Shown piece by piece: positions 1-7,901 of a stretch of DNA of 64,000 nucleotides (its first letter is position 1; every line of letters starts with the position of its first letter). The position numbers and the translations under genes are program-made. The DNA comes from JAUILA01 sp964563925. Its GTDB lineage: Bacteria > Bacteroidota > Bacteroidia > Cytophagales > Cyclobacteriaceae. Location of the stretch: contig CAZLZD010000018.1 in the NCBI GenBank assembly GCA_964563925.1, forward strand, positions 1-64,000, read 5' to 3'. The notes under the pieces are model-generated. The model searched no databases. It saw only the letters and a program-made list of their open reading frames with translations, and was not told the origin of the DNA.

Positions 1-15
1 TGATAATATGCCCAT

Positions 16-23
16 TATATTTG
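16..23 (+). promoter_or_regulatory. Possible -7 promoter element upstream of the PspC-domain gene
   Basis: TATATTTG is a perfect match to the Bacteroidota -7 consensus TAnnTTTG. Transcription would start near base 29 and leave a leader of almost 90 bases before the ATG at 117, which is long for this window. No convincing -33 element can be judged because the window begins just upstream. Confidence 0.35.
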
Positions 24-116
24 TTATAGCGCATATTCATCGACCAGTTTCCGTTTTTTATCGTTAAGTGGTTTCCATATTTCACTCATTTTCGCGAAAT
101 TTACCTACTGATACCT

Positions 117-335
117 ATGAAGAAATTACAACACATAGTAGAATCGCAGGCTTTTGGCGTTTGCACGCGACTGGGTGAGAAAATGGGTATTGCCACATCC
201 AGCATAAGGCTGTTTTTCATTTATGCCTCGTTTATAACCTTCGGATCACCCATTCTTATCTACATGGGTATGGTGTTTATCATGAATATCCGGAAGCACC
301 TGCGACGAAGGAATAATTCGGTCTGGTACTATTGA
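117..335 (+). CDS. PspC-domain small membrane protein
   Basis: A 72-residue protein that looks like one complete PspC domain. The N-terminal half carries the stretch with G-V-C-T-R-L-G-E and the A-T-S-S-I-R-L-F-F segment typical of the family. A single hydrophobic helix at about residues 31-55 is followed by a basic tail (RKHLRRR). In enterobacteria PspC is an inner-membrane partner of the phage-shock response; in Bacteroidota short stand-alone PspC proteins are common and mostly uncharacterised. No pspA or pspB lies nearby. The last seven bases overlap the 3' end of the convergent glycosyltransferase gene. Family assignment is fairly secure; the cellular role is not. Confidence 0.8.
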   Translation: MKKLQHIVESQAFGVCTRLGEKMGIATSSIRLFFIYASFITFGSPILIYMGMVFIMNIRKHLRRRNNSVWYY

Positions 336-1369
336 TTTTCGGTCAGTTTTTTAGAAAACGATAACTCCCCGAAGGTCTTTCTCCGGCGAATATAGAATTC
401 CCAGACAATCGATCCCCTGAAGATGGTTTCCAGGTTGTGAATTTTGGAAATCTTTTGAGCAGCAAGCCGTTTTTTTCGGTTTTCCGGAAAGTCAGCCCAG
501 AAATGCAGGTGGGCTCGAATCACCGCCATGCCATCTTTTACACTGTCAAACAACATAAACTTGATCGATGCGATCACATCCAGCACAAGCCTGACCGGGA
601 ACTTGGTCCACATTTCCAGGGTGGAATAATTCTTGAACAGCAGGGTTAGTCCATTCCGGAAATTAAGATATGTTTTCCGGGGGTTGGATTTCGGCAGGGT
701 GCCGCCGCCTACATGGTACACGGCAGATTCTCCCGTATACATTACCTTGTACCCTGCCGCTTCGATACGCCAGCATAAATCAATTTCTTCCATGTGGGCA
801 AAAAAATCGGGATCAAAGCCACCCAGGTTGTGAAAAACCTCAGCACGAATGCACAAACAAGCCCCTGTGGCCCAAAAAATCGGGTAGGTGTCATCATATT
901 GTCCGTGGTCCTTTTCCATCGACAGGAACACACGGCCTTTGCAGAAGGGAAACCCAAGGGTGTCGATGTATCCCCCCGCAGCACCTGCATATTCGAAGGT
1001 ATCTTTGGCATGGTACGAAAGGATTTTAGGCTGACAGGCGGCGATTGAATTGTCAGACTCCAGCAGGCGAATGAGCGGTTCCACCCATCCTGCAGTTACC
1101 TCAATGTCCGAATTAAGAAGCACATAATAGGAGGCGTCGACCTGTTGAAGGGCGGCATTGTACCCCTGGCTGTAGCCTTCATTCTTGGTGAGACGGAGAA
1201 TTTCCACATCCGGGAAATGGGATTCCAGAAAAGGCACAGAATTATCGGTGGAAGCGTTGTCAGCCACAATAATGCGTGCGCCCCGGGTATGTGCCACCAC
1301 GCCCGGGAGAAATTTTTCCAGGTAGCTGACCCCATTGTAATTAAGGATAACGACGGCCGTTTTCTCCAT
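329..1369 (-). CDS. Family 2 glycosyltransferase
   Basis: A 346-residue GT-A fold glycosyltransferase that transfers a sugar from a nucleotide sugar, probably in cell-surface polysaccharide assembly. The N-terminus has the family 2 pattern: a VVILNYNG strand near residue 6, DNASTD at about 37-42, and the LNSDIEV metal/nucleotide site near residue 85. A further acidic motif (HMEEIDLCWR) lies at about 190-200, as in rhamnosyltransferase-like members. The C-terminal quarter is hydrophobic in parts and ends in basic residues, suggesting peripheral membrane attachment. The start codon directly abuts the stop of ybaB with no gap, so the two are probably cotranscribed. The sugar and acceptor cannot be read from sequence. 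Confidence 0.88.
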   Translation of the reverse strand: MEKTAVVILNYNGVSYLEKFLPGVVAHTRGARIIVADNASTDNSVPFLESHFPDVEILRLTKNEGYSQGYNAALQQVDASYYVLLNSDIEVTAGWVEPLIRLLESDNSIAACQPKILSYHAKDTFEYAGAAGGYIDTLGFPFCKGRVFLSMEKDHGQYDDTYPIFWATGACLCIRAEVFHNLGGFDPDFFAHMEEIDLCWRIEAAGYKVMYTGESAVYHVGGGTLPKSNPRKTYLNFRNGLTLLFKNYSTLEMWTKFPVRLVLDVIASIKFMLFDSVKDGMAVIRAHLHFWADFPENRKKRLAAQKISKIHNLETIFRGSIVWEFYIRRRKTFGELSFSKKLTENQ

Positions 1370-1702
1370 TTACATAAGACCACTGAGGTCGAGACCGGGA
1401 ATGTTTGGCAATACGCCTTCGGTACTTTTCTTAAGCTCTTCCCTGGCCAGGCCTTCCACTTCCTCAAGTGCCTTATTCACGGCAGCCACCACAAGGTCCT
1501 GCAGCATCTCACGATCTTCAGGCTTTACCAGCGAATCATCGATATCCAGGGAGATGAGTTGCTTCTTGCCGTTGACTGTGGCTTTAACCAGACCGCCACC
1601 CGCTTCCCCGCTTGCCTGCACATTCACCAGGTTTTCCTGGGCTTCCTTCATCCGGGCCTGGACTTCCTTCATCTTGCCCATCATTTTCATCATGTCTAAC
1701 AT
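1370..1702 (-). CDS. ybaB: YbaB/EbfC family nucleoid-associated protein
   Basis: A 110-residue protein with the form of YbaB/EbfC: a methionine- and lysine-rich N-terminal helix (MMKMMGKMKEVQARM), the GGGLVKATVNGK strand pair at about residues 36-47, and an LQDLVVAAVNKAL helix near residue 90. The family forms dimers that bind DNA and compact the nucleoid; elsewhere it is commonly encoded beside dnaX and recR, but neither is seen here. A perfect -7 element lies about 22 bases upstream of the ATG, and the downstream glycosyltransferase begins at the next base, so the pair forms a small operon. Confidence 0.92.
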   Translation of the reverse strand: MLDMMKMMGKMKEVQARMKEAQENLVNVQASGEAGGGLVKATVNGKKQLISLDIDDSLVKPEDREMLQDLVVAAVNKALEEVEGLAREELKKSTEGVLPNIPGLDLSGLM

Positions 1703-1724
1703 ATCGATTCTGTTTCGTCTGCTT

Positions 1725-1732
1725 CAAAATTA
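1725..1732 (-). promoter_or_regulatory. -7 promoter element for ybaB-glycosyltransferase
   Basis: On the minus strand this reads TAATTTTG, a perfect TAnnTTTG. Transcription should begin near 1720, giving a leader of roughly 18 bases to the ybaB ATG at 1702. It sits in the short gap after the upstream T9SS-substrate gene. Confidence 0.6.
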
Positions 1733-1748
1733 GGAATACTTTGAAAAT

Positions 1749-3653
1749 TCACCGCCTTACCACAATAATACTTCCCTCTTTACGGGTTTCCCGCCCTGCT
1801 TCATCTGTTATGCGAACTTTCATGACATAGGCACCCTCCTGGACGTCCCTTCCGTTCAGTACACCATTCCAGGATTCGGTCAGGTCATTCGTCTGGAAAA
1901 TCAACTCCCCCCAACGGTTGAATATCATCAGATCAAATTCAGCGACAAACCGGGCATTCACCTCGAACAAATCATTCAGGCCGTCTCCATCCGGACTGAA
2001 GGCATCAGGGAAATGCAGGTTACTTGACTTGTAAAGGATGAGGACCTGTGAATTACTCTCGCGAATGCCAGCTTCCTGGGGGACCGCTTTAACCCTGTAC
2101 ATTATGATCTGAGAATCAGGATTGCCATCAATTTCAGTAAACAGCGTATCCTGAACCCGCGCCACTTCAGCCAGCGTTCCTCCGGCATAGGCTTTTTCCA
2201 CCACATATTCCCGGACCCCGTTTATATATCCTTCATAGTGATTCCAGTTCAGCGTGATTTCGTCCGAAGGGGTGACCTGCCCCGTCAGTTGTATTACGCA
2301 GGCATTTATATTGGTGGGTGTCCTGTTACCGCAGTAATCCCTGGGGATGATTTCGTAACAGTAGTTAACAGGGCCGGGGATGAGTACATTTTCGTCCACA
2401 TAGGTCAGCAGGGTCACATCGGTGATTATTTCCGGTACATTATTCTCCCCGGACCGGTACACTTCAAACCCTTCATAAATCGCAGGCGATACCAGGGGTT
2501 CGTCAATAAACCATTGCATGTTTACCTTACCGTCAGACGTGACCACCAGGGATAAATTGTTGATGGGAGGCGGACCGGTATCACTGTCTCCCGACACGCA
2601 TTCCGGGAGCGATGTGGATAACGCACCGGAGAAATCTGCCGTGACCTGGTAACAATAGGATACCCCGCAGGCCAGCGTGGGGTCGTCGTACTGCATGGTG
2701 CCATTCGGTACAAGTGCGAGGGCAGAACCATCCCGGAATAAAGTGGCATCGCCCTGGTAATTGCCGGTTTGCCAAACAAGCTGTACGGTGTTGTTGCCGG
2801 TACTTGAACCTAGCTGGATACTGCAGGCAACATCGGAAGTGGCCTGTGGTCCTCCGCACGGATCAACTGCAATCAGCTGAAAGCAATAGTAATTGTTACT
2901 AAGATCCAGCCCCGTTACCACCTCGGTAATCGTTGCCGCCGTAAGCATCCGGAGGGTACTGTACGCCCCGTTGTTGACAGACATTTGAAGGTCGTACAGG
3001 ATATTGTCCGCGGTGTTCAGCCCGAGGGTCAGGCTGGAAGCATCCACGGCAGTAACTTCGGTGATCGAAGGAACTGGCAGCGATGCCAGGGGGGTAATGT
3101 TCCGGGTGCTGACCGGACAATTGTTCGCCGAACCGGCATCCAGTCCGCGTACACTCACCGTACGTGTCGCTGCGTCAGGGTAGGTGTGACTGGGTACCGG
3201 GTCTCCCTGGTTTACCGTGACCACAGTGCCATCCCCGTAGTCTATCTCGTACGCTTCATAACTGGTATCTGTGATCTCAGCCTGCACGGTTTGTCCGGCA
3301 CAGGAGAATACATTAAAGGCCGGGGCTGGTTTGTCTTCAATGGTGATGGTTATGAAGTCAGAGGTACCGCTGAATAATATTTCGAGCCGGTAGACACCCT
3401 CATCCGCGTAGGTATACTCGAAGGGCATCGGTTCCACTTCGAAATTGCCATCACCATCATAATCAAAGTCACAGGAACATCCGGCCAGGCAATCGCACGT
3501 GGCGGTGTAGAGGTTGGTGATCTGAATGGTGGTTCCGGGGCATCCGCGGATGACATCCACCTCGAACAGCCCGTTATCGCTTGGATATTGTGCCTGAAGG
3601 AAAAATGGGTTTCCCAGGAGAATAAATAGAACGATGGCAAAAAGGCGGTTCAT
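1749..3653 (-). CDS. Secreted protein with PKD and fibronectin-like domains and a T9SS type B sorting domain
   Basis: A 634-residue exported protein. Residues 1-21 form a signal peptide ending FLQAQ. A PKD-like domain with several cysteines follows, including the cluster CDCLAGCSCDFDYDGDGN near residue 53. Fibronectin type III-like repeats occupy about 190-540, each with YCYQV/YCYEI cores. The last 90 residues match the gliding-motility-associated C-terminal domain: FPDAFSPDGDGLND, then FNRWGELIF, then a YVMKV strand. That domain directs export through the type IX system. Likely a surface or adhesive protein. A weak -7-like TATCTTG lies just before the ATG. Confidence 0.88.
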   Translation of the reverse strand: MNRLFAIVLFILLGNPFFLQAQYPSDNGLFEVDVIRGCPGTTIQITNLYTATCDCLAGCSCDFDYDGDGNFEVEPMPFEYTYADEGVYRLEILFSGTSDFITITIEDKPAPAFNVFSCAGQTVQAEITDTSYEAYEIDYGDGTVVTVNQGDPVPSHTYPDAATRTVSVRGLDAGSANNCPVSTRNITPLASLPVPSITEVTAVDASSLTLGLNTADNILYDLQMSVNNGAYSTLRMLTAATITEVVTGLDLSNNYYCFQLIAVDPCGGPQATSDVACSIQLGSSTGNNTVQLVWQTGNYQGDATLFRDGSALALVPNGTMQYDDPTLACGVSYCYQVTADFSGALSTSLPECVSGDSDTGPPPINNLSLVVTSDGKVNMQWFIDEPLVSPAIYEGFEVYRSGENNVPEIITDVTLLTYVDENVLIPGPVNYCYEIIPRDYCGNRTPTNINACVIQLTGQVTPSDEITLNWNHYEGYINGVREYVVEKAYAGGTLAEVARVQDTLFTEIDGNPDSQIIMYRVKAVPQEAGIRESNSQVLILYKSSNLHFPDAFSPDGDGLNDLFEVNARFVAEFDLMIFNRWGELIFQTNDLTESWNGVLNGRDVQEGAYVMKVRITDEAGRETRKEGSIIVVRR

Positions 3654-3699
3654 TTACACAAGATAAATGTTTTTCATGGTAAACGCTTGGATGGCCTGT

Positions 3700-5067
3700 T
3701 CATTGCCCTTCATTAATACGATCGATTACATTCTCCAGGGTAAGATTTTCCTGGTTTCCCGAGCGCATATTTTTCAGGGTATAGGTTCCTTGAGTCCGTT
3801 CATCTTCTCCCACGATCAGTGAAAAGGGAATGTTTTTCCGGTCGGCATAGGTGAACATTTTTCGTGGTTTGGCCGGCTCCGGGTAAATTTCTGCCTTTAT
3901 ACCGTTATTTCTAAGCTTTGCCAGTGCTTTCCATCCATAGGTCCAGGATGCCTGGTCGAAAGGTATAATCAACACCTGGCTGAAGGTCTGTGCATCCCCG
4001 GGAAACAGGTTGAGCTCCTCCATGACATCATAAATCCGGTCGACACCAAAAGAGAATCCAACCCCGCTGATTCCCTTAAGTCCGAATACACCGGTAAGGT
4101 CATCGTACCGGCCCCCGCCGGAAACACTGCCGATGGCGACATTATTTACTTTAACCTCGAATATGGTCCCTGTATAATAACTCAGGCCCCGTGCCAGGGT
4201 GACATCAAGCTCTACAACACCCTCATCAGCACCTGCCTGACGGGTGAGTTCAAGTACCGAGCGTATTTCATCGAGTACGCCGGCACCGTTATCCTCCAGC
4301 AGTTCAGCCAGGATATCCAGTTTTTGCTGATTGGTGCCCTTCATTTCCATGAAGGGAAGCAGGCGGCTGGTGCTTTCCGCCGGAATGCCGCGATCCTGCA
4401 TTTCCCTGAATACCTTGTCAGGTCCGATCTTATCCAGTTTGTCTATTGCCGTACAAAAAGCCGATTCCATCCCGGCTGCCCCGATGTAGTCGGTAATGGC
4501 TGACAGCAGTTGCCGGTGATTCAGCTTAATGGTATAGTCTGTAATTGATAGTCGCCTGAATACGCGCTGAATCATGAGAATGATCTCAGCCTCACAGACC
4601 AGGGAACGGGTCCCCACCACATCGGCGTCACACTGGTAAAACTCACGGTAACGGCCCCGTTGTGGTTTGTCTGCCCGCCATACCGGTTGAATCTGATACC
4701 GTTTGAACGGGAAAGCTATTTCGTGCTGGTGCATTACTGTATACCGGGCAAACGGGACGGTCAGGTCATATTTAAGACCTTTTTCCGAAATCATGGGAGT
4801 GACTTTTCGCTCGCCCTGGGACAGGTCTTCCGGACTGACGCCCGACAGGTATTCCCCGGAATTCAATACCCTGAACAACAACTGGTCCCCTTCTTCCCCG
4901 TATTTCCCGGTCAGGACATCCAGTTGTTCCATCGCCGGTGTCTCCAGCGGCATAAATCCAAAAGAGGTGAATACCTCCCGGATCGTGTCGAAGATGAAAT
5001 TTCTTTTGGCCATTTCTGCCGGACCAAAATCCCTGACACCCCGGGGTAGTGAAGGTTTAGCACTCAT
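3700..5067 (-). CDS. hisS: Histidine--tRNA ligase
   Basis: A 455-residue class II aminoacyl-tRNA synthetase that charges tRNA-His. The start PSLPRGVRDFGP is the usual HisRS N-terminus. Class II motif 2 (RYREFYQCDADVVG), the HisA motif (LARGLSYYTG) and a GGGRYDDL loop are all present. The C-terminal anticodon-binding domain runs from about residue 365. Length fits Bacteroidota HisRS. The ATG is preceded by a perfect -7 element with only four bases between them, so the mRNA is predicted to be leaderless. A 46-base gap separates it from the downstream T9SS-substrate gene. Confidence 0.97.
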   Translation of the reverse strand: MSAKPSLPRGVRDFGPAEMAKRNFIFDTIREVFTSFGFMPLETPAMEQLDVLTGKYGEEGDQLLFRVLNSGEYLSGVSPEDLSQGERKVTPMISEKGLKYDLTVPFARYTVMHQHEIAFPFKRYQIQPVWRADKPQRGRYREFYQCDADVVGTRSLVCEAEIILMIQRVFRRLSITDYTIKLNHRQLLSAITDYIGAAGMESAFCTAIDKLDKIGPDKVFREMQDRGIPAESTSRLLPFMEMKGTNQQKLDILAELLEDNGAGVLDEIRSVLELTRQAGADEGVVELDVTLARGLSYYTGTIFEVKVNNVAIGSVSGGGRYDDLTGVFGLKGISGVGFSFGVDRIYDVMEELNLFPGDAQTFSQVLIIPFDQASWTYGWKALAKLRNNGIKAEIYPEPAKPRKMFTYADRKNIPFSLIVGEDERTQGTYTLKNMRSGNQENLTLENVIDRINEGQ

Positions 5068-5071
5068 GCGG

Positions 5072-5079
5072 CAAAACTA
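5072..5079 (-). promoter_or_regulatory. -7 promoter element of hisS, leaderless arrangement
   Basis: Minus strand TAGTTTTG, then CCGC, then the hisS ATG. The family's conserved N-terminus starts exactly at this ATG, so the start is secure. Transcription would begin at or beside the A of the start codon. Confidence 0.65.
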
Positions 5080-5161
5080 CAAAAAAGCCCCCATAGAATG
5101 AACCTCCGGCAAAGTGTATTAAAAAATCGGTTGATGGTTTACATAATATGGATTTATCGGT

Positions 5162-5169
5162 TATCTTTG
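5162..5169 (+). promoter_or_regulatory. -7 promoter element for the small basic protein
   Basis: TATCTTTG, a perfect consensus match, 32 bases before the ATG at 5202. It excludes the longer reading frame that begins at 5148, because that ATG lies upstream of the element. Confidence 0.6.
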
Positions 5170-5201
5170 CAGCCTGTTTTCGTAAAAAGAAGAGATATAT
5201 C

Positions 5202-5429
5202 ATGGCAGTTACCAGACTTAAAAGAAAAGCAAAGCGAAATAAATCGAGAGCGGCAGCGCGCCAGGCCAAGATCAAGCGGCTAAATACCAAGCCTGTGATT
5301 GAGTCTGTTGACGTGGAAGCCATTAAGGAAGAATTCGCTGAGAAAGGATCCAAAGGATCCAAAGCGTCCAAAAAATCAACAAAAGAGGATTCTTCACAGA
5401 AAGAATCCAAAGAGGATTCAGCGGAATAG
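5202..5429 (+). CDS. Small basic/acidic bipartite protein of unknown function
   Basis: A 75-residue protein. Residues 1-30 are extremely basic (LKRKAKRNKSR and later AKIKRL). A short hydrophobic-acidic segment (VIESVDVEAIKEEF) follows. The tail is low-complexity lysine, serine and glutamate, built partly on a tandem nine-base repeat (GGATCCAAA twice, then GCGTCCAAA). The basic half looks able to bind RNA, DNA or ribosomes; that is an inference. It has its own promoter and a strong terminator, so it is a single-gene transcript between hisS and a phosphodiesterase gene. I do not recognise a named family. Confidence 0.7.
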   Translation: MAVTRLKRKAKRNKSRAAARQAKIKRLNTKPVIESVDVEAIKEEFAEKGSKGSKASKKSTKEDSSQKESKEDSAE

Positions 5430-5451
5430 TATTCCCGGGATACGACACAAT

Positions 5452-5480
5452 AAAGCCTCCTGATCCAGGGGGCTTTTTTT
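5452..5480 (+). terminator. Intrinsic terminator after the small basic protein
   Basis: Eleven-base arms AAAGCCTCCTG and CAGGGGGCTTT pair with one G-U wobble around an ATC loop, followed by four more T. It lies 23 bases after the stop codon. Confidence 0.85.
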
Positions 5481-5506
5481 ATGGGGATTGACTTGGACTT
5501 GGACAG

Positions 5507-6007
5507 TTAAACCACCGGCGGGGCCAGTTCGATAACCTGCACTTCGCTTATCCCGCCATTTTTAAGGGTAAACCGGACCAGGGTGCTCACTTTTTGAAAA
5601 CCAACCCGGCCGGCTGCACCCGGGTTGATATGCAGGATTTTTTTGTCAATCGGATCGTGCATTATTTTAAGGATATGGGAATGTCCTGCGATAAACAGAT
5701 CGGGCCTTTTGTCGCGAATCAGGGGCCGGGTCCGTTTATTGTATTTTGGAGGATATCCACCGATATGGGTCATGAACACAGATACCCCTTCACAGTCAAA
5801 AAAGAGGTTCTCAGGAAATTCGTGCCGGATCTGCCAGCCGTCAATATTGCCATAGACCCCGCGGACGGGTTTCATTTTTTTCAATGCATCCAGCACCGCC
5901 ACATCCCCGACATCCCCTGCATGCCAGATTTCGTCACAGGAGTCAAAATGAGTGGCGACATGGGGATGTAGAAAACTGTGAGTGTCTGAAATCAGGCCGA
6001 TGCGCAT
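5507..6007 (-). CDS. YfcE/MJ0936-family metallophosphoesterase
   Basis: A 166-residue calcineurin-like phosphoesterase. Metal-binding motifs appear in order: ISDTHS near residue 6, HAGDVGD at about 30, GNIDG at about 53, a histidine in FMTHIGG at about 80, and GHSH near 110. The family hydrolyses phosphodiesters, with substrates not predictable from sequence. The start at 6007 is chosen over one at 6025 because a perfect -7 element ends five bases before 6007 and would lie right at the longer start, and because the shorter form begins MRIGLISDTH as in the family. Predicted leaderless. Confidence 0.9.
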   Translation of the reverse strand: MRIGLISDTHSFLHPHVATHFDSCDEIWHAGDVGDVAVLDALKKMKPVRGVYGNIDGWQIRHEFPENLFFDCEGVSVFMTHIGGYPPKYNKRTRPLIRDKRPDLFIAGHSHILKIMHDPIDKKILHINPGAAGRVGFQKVSTLVRFTLKNGGISEVQVIELAPPVV

Positions 6008-6012
6008 GGCTG

Positions 6013-6020
6013 CAAAGGTA
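6013..6020 (-). promoter_or_regulatory. -7 promoter element of the phosphoesterase gene, leaderless arrangement
   Basis: Minus strand TACCTTTG, then CAGCC, then ATG at 6007. Five-base spacing to the start codon. Confidence 0.6.
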
Positions 6021-6086
6021 CGCATCCTTCCCTGAACCCCCTTGATTTTTAATACCGGTTCCCGGCTATGTTCCGGGTTAATCGGT

Positions 6087-6094
6087 TATATTTA
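6087..6094 (+). promoter_or_regulatory. Probable -7 element for the thioredoxin-like gene
   Basis: TATATTTA matches TAnnTTTG at all but the last position. It lies 22 bases upstream of the ATG at 6117 and favours that start over the one at 6042. Confidence 0.4.
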
Positions 6095-6116
6095 CAGACT
6101 TTCAATCAAATCATTT

Positions 6117-6677
6117 ATGGCCTTAACCGACTCTTCAATGCTTCCTTTGGGTACCGAAGCGCCGTCATTCGAATTATACGATGTGGTATCCGGAAAAGAG
6201 ATCACCTTTCAAGAGGCACGATCAGATAAGGCGACGGTAATTATGTTTATATGCAACCATTGCCCGTACGTCAAGCACGTGCAGGAGGAGCTGGTCAGGC
6301 TTGCACGTGATTACCAGTCGGATGAGGTGGCTTTTATTGCCATCAGCAGCAATGATGTCGAAGCGTACCCGGAAGACAACCCGGATCAGATGCGTGAGGT
6401 AGCTCGCCGCTGGGGGTATCCGTTTCCTTATCTGTATGATGAGACCCAGGAGGTGGCGCGGGCCTATCAGGCTGCCTGTACGCCCGACTTTTTTATCTTC
6501 GACGGCCAGGACAGGCTCGTGTACCGGGGCCAGCTGGATGAGAGCCGGCCGGGGAATGAAAAACCTCTTACCGGCAGGGATATCCGGGAGGCGCTCAACG
6601 ATGTTCTATCCGGCAACCCGGTGTCTGAAGAGCAGATTCCCAGTCAGGGGTGTAACATCAAGTGGAAAAACCGATAG
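6117..6677 (+). CDS. Thioredoxin-like / AhpC-TSA family redox protein
   Basis: A 186-residue redoxin. The active site is the vicinal cysteine pair C46-N-H-C49 in FICNHCPYVK, characteristic of a bacterial subfamily of stand-alone thioredoxin-like proteins. The conserved cis-proline region (ACTPDFFIF) lies at about residue 117 and the family's closing QGCNIKWK motif is at the C-terminus. No signal peptide is seen when the start at 6117 is used, so it is probably cytoplasmic. It likely acts as a disulfide reductase or peroxiredoxin-like enzyme; substrate unknown. About 105 bases separate it from the efflux operon, so cotranscription is possible but not needed. Confidence 0.87.
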   Translation: MALTDSSMLPLGTEAPSFELYDVVSGKEITFQEARSDKATVIMFICNHCPYVKHVQEELVRLARDYQSDEVAFIAISSNDVEAYPEDNPDQMREVARRWGYPFPYLYDETQEVARAYQAACTPDFFIFDGQDRLVYRGQLDESRPGNEKPLTGRDIREALNDVLSGNPVSEEQIPSQGCNIKWKNR

Positions 6678-6747
6678 ACAAATAATTGGCCCGGTGGATC
6701 GGGGTAAAGATTCACGAACATTTAACAGCCACACCTTCCCATGCCTG

Positions 6748-6765
6748 CAATATTTTACTATATTG
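6748..6765. promoter_or_regulatory. Inverted repeat in front of the RND efflux operon, possible operator
   Basis: CAATAT, six bases, ATATTG: perfect six-base arms, ending 17 bases before the adaptor ATG at 6783. It overlaps the best -7-like sequence here (TATATTGA, 6759-6766). The position suits a repressor site, but no regulator gene is adjacent and arms this short can arise by chance. Confidence 0.35.
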
Positions 6766-6782
6766 ATTGCAAAACATTGTAA

Positions 6783-7901
6783 ATGAAATATTTATTGCTC
6801 CTGGCCATGGCCGGTGCCTTGTCTGCCTGTTCTTCCGGTCAACAGCAGGAAATACCTCCCTTAACGGTTCCTGTGTATGAGGTAAACCCCCGGGATATTA
6901 TAATCAAGGAAGATTTCGTCGGACAGGTATATGGCAAAAATGACATTGATATCCGTGCCCGGGTAAGCGGCTTTCTTGAAGCGATTTTATTTGATGAGGG
7001 ATCCCGTGTGAAGAAAGGCCAGCTCCTATACCAAATCGACCCCCAGCCTTTCCGGGAAAAAGTTGCCCAGCAGGAAGGTAATCTGGCCAGTGCCCGTACC
7101 AGGGCTGCCAGAACGCTAAGTGACCTCAACCGTATACGTCCTCTTGCCGAGAAGAATGCAGTAAGTCAGCGTGACCTGGATGCTGCTGAGGCTGCCTATA
7201 AATCGGCAGTGGCGGAAGTAGAGGCCGCCGAGGCCGGCGTCAGACTGGCAGAGATTGAATTGGGCTATACCCGTATATACGCCCCGATAAGTGGAGTGAT
7301 AGGCAAATCAGAAGCTGAGATTTCAGATTATGTAGGACAATACCCCAACCCCGTCATCCTCAATACCGTTTCAGAAATCGACAGCATCAGGGTGGAATTC
7401 TTCATTACAGAGACTCAATACCTGGAATTGGTACGGAGGCGCGCGAAGGTCAGCCCGGAACCCGAAGGAAGAGTCACCCTGGAGATGATCCTTGCTGACG
7501 GAACCATGCACCCCTATGAGGGAAAAGTGGATTTTTTAAACCGGCAGGTCAATCGATCAACCGGTACCCTCCTCCTGCAAGCCTCATTTCCAAACCCGGA
7601 AGAAACCATACGCCCCGGGCAATCAGTCATTGTCAGGGCCAGGGCCTATACCGTGAAAGACGGGATCATGGTCCCTCAGCGAGCGGTGACCGAATTGCAG
7701 GGTATTCATGTGGTGGGCGTCTTCAGGGAGGATAATACCATTGAAAACCGCCAGGTTGAGGTAGGAAAAAAGAAAGGAAATATGTGGGTGATCACCGAAG
7801 GGTTAAATGCAGGTGACAAGGTAGTGCTGGAGAATGTGGCAACACGTGGATTGAATGTCACACTGGTTCCTGAGCTCACAGATTTTCAACTGATCGAATA
7901 A
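6783..7901 (+). CDS. RND efflux periplasmic adaptor lipoprotein (AcrA/MexA type)
   Basis: A 372-residue membrane fusion protein linking the inner-membrane pump to the outer-membrane channel. The signal peptide ends in a lipobox (LSAC, C16). A split lipoyl domain follows (VSGFLEAILFDEGSRVKKGQLL at its start and IYAPISGVIG at its end), flanking an alpha-helical hairpin at about 95-160. Beta-barrel and membrane-proximal domains follow. It is the first gene of a three-gene operon; its stop codon shares a base with the pump's ATG (TAATG). Substrates are probably hydrophobic drugs or bile-like compounds, by analogy with AcrAB-TolC. Confidence 0.95.
   Translation: MKYLLLLAMAGALSACSSGQQQEIPPLTVPVYEVNPRDIIIKEDFVGQVYGKNDIDIRARVSGFLEAILFDEGSRVKKGQLLYQIDPQPFREKVAQQEGNLASARTRAARTLSDLNRIRPLAEKNAVSQRDLDAAEAAYKSAVAEVEAAEAGVRLAEIELGYTRIYAPISGVIGKSEAEISDYVGQYPNPVILNTVSEIDSIRVEFFITETQYLELVRRRAKVSPEPEGRVTLEMILADGTMHPYEGKVDFLNRQVNRSTGTLLLQASFPNPEETIRPGQSVIVRARAYTVKDGIMVPQRAVTELQGIHVVGVFREDNTIENRQVEVGKKKGNMWVITEGLNAGDKVVLENVATRGLNVTLVPELTDFQLIE

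Noticed and set aside
24..89. A 21-codon reading frame on the minus strand at the left edge (MSEIWKPLNDKKRKLVDEYAL), preceded by TAAATTTC six bases before the ATG.
   Set aside because: It resembles the leaderless arrangement, but the spacing is six with one mismatch, the frame is very short, and the neighbouring sequence beyond the window is unknown. A frameshifted or truncated gene start cannot be excluded.
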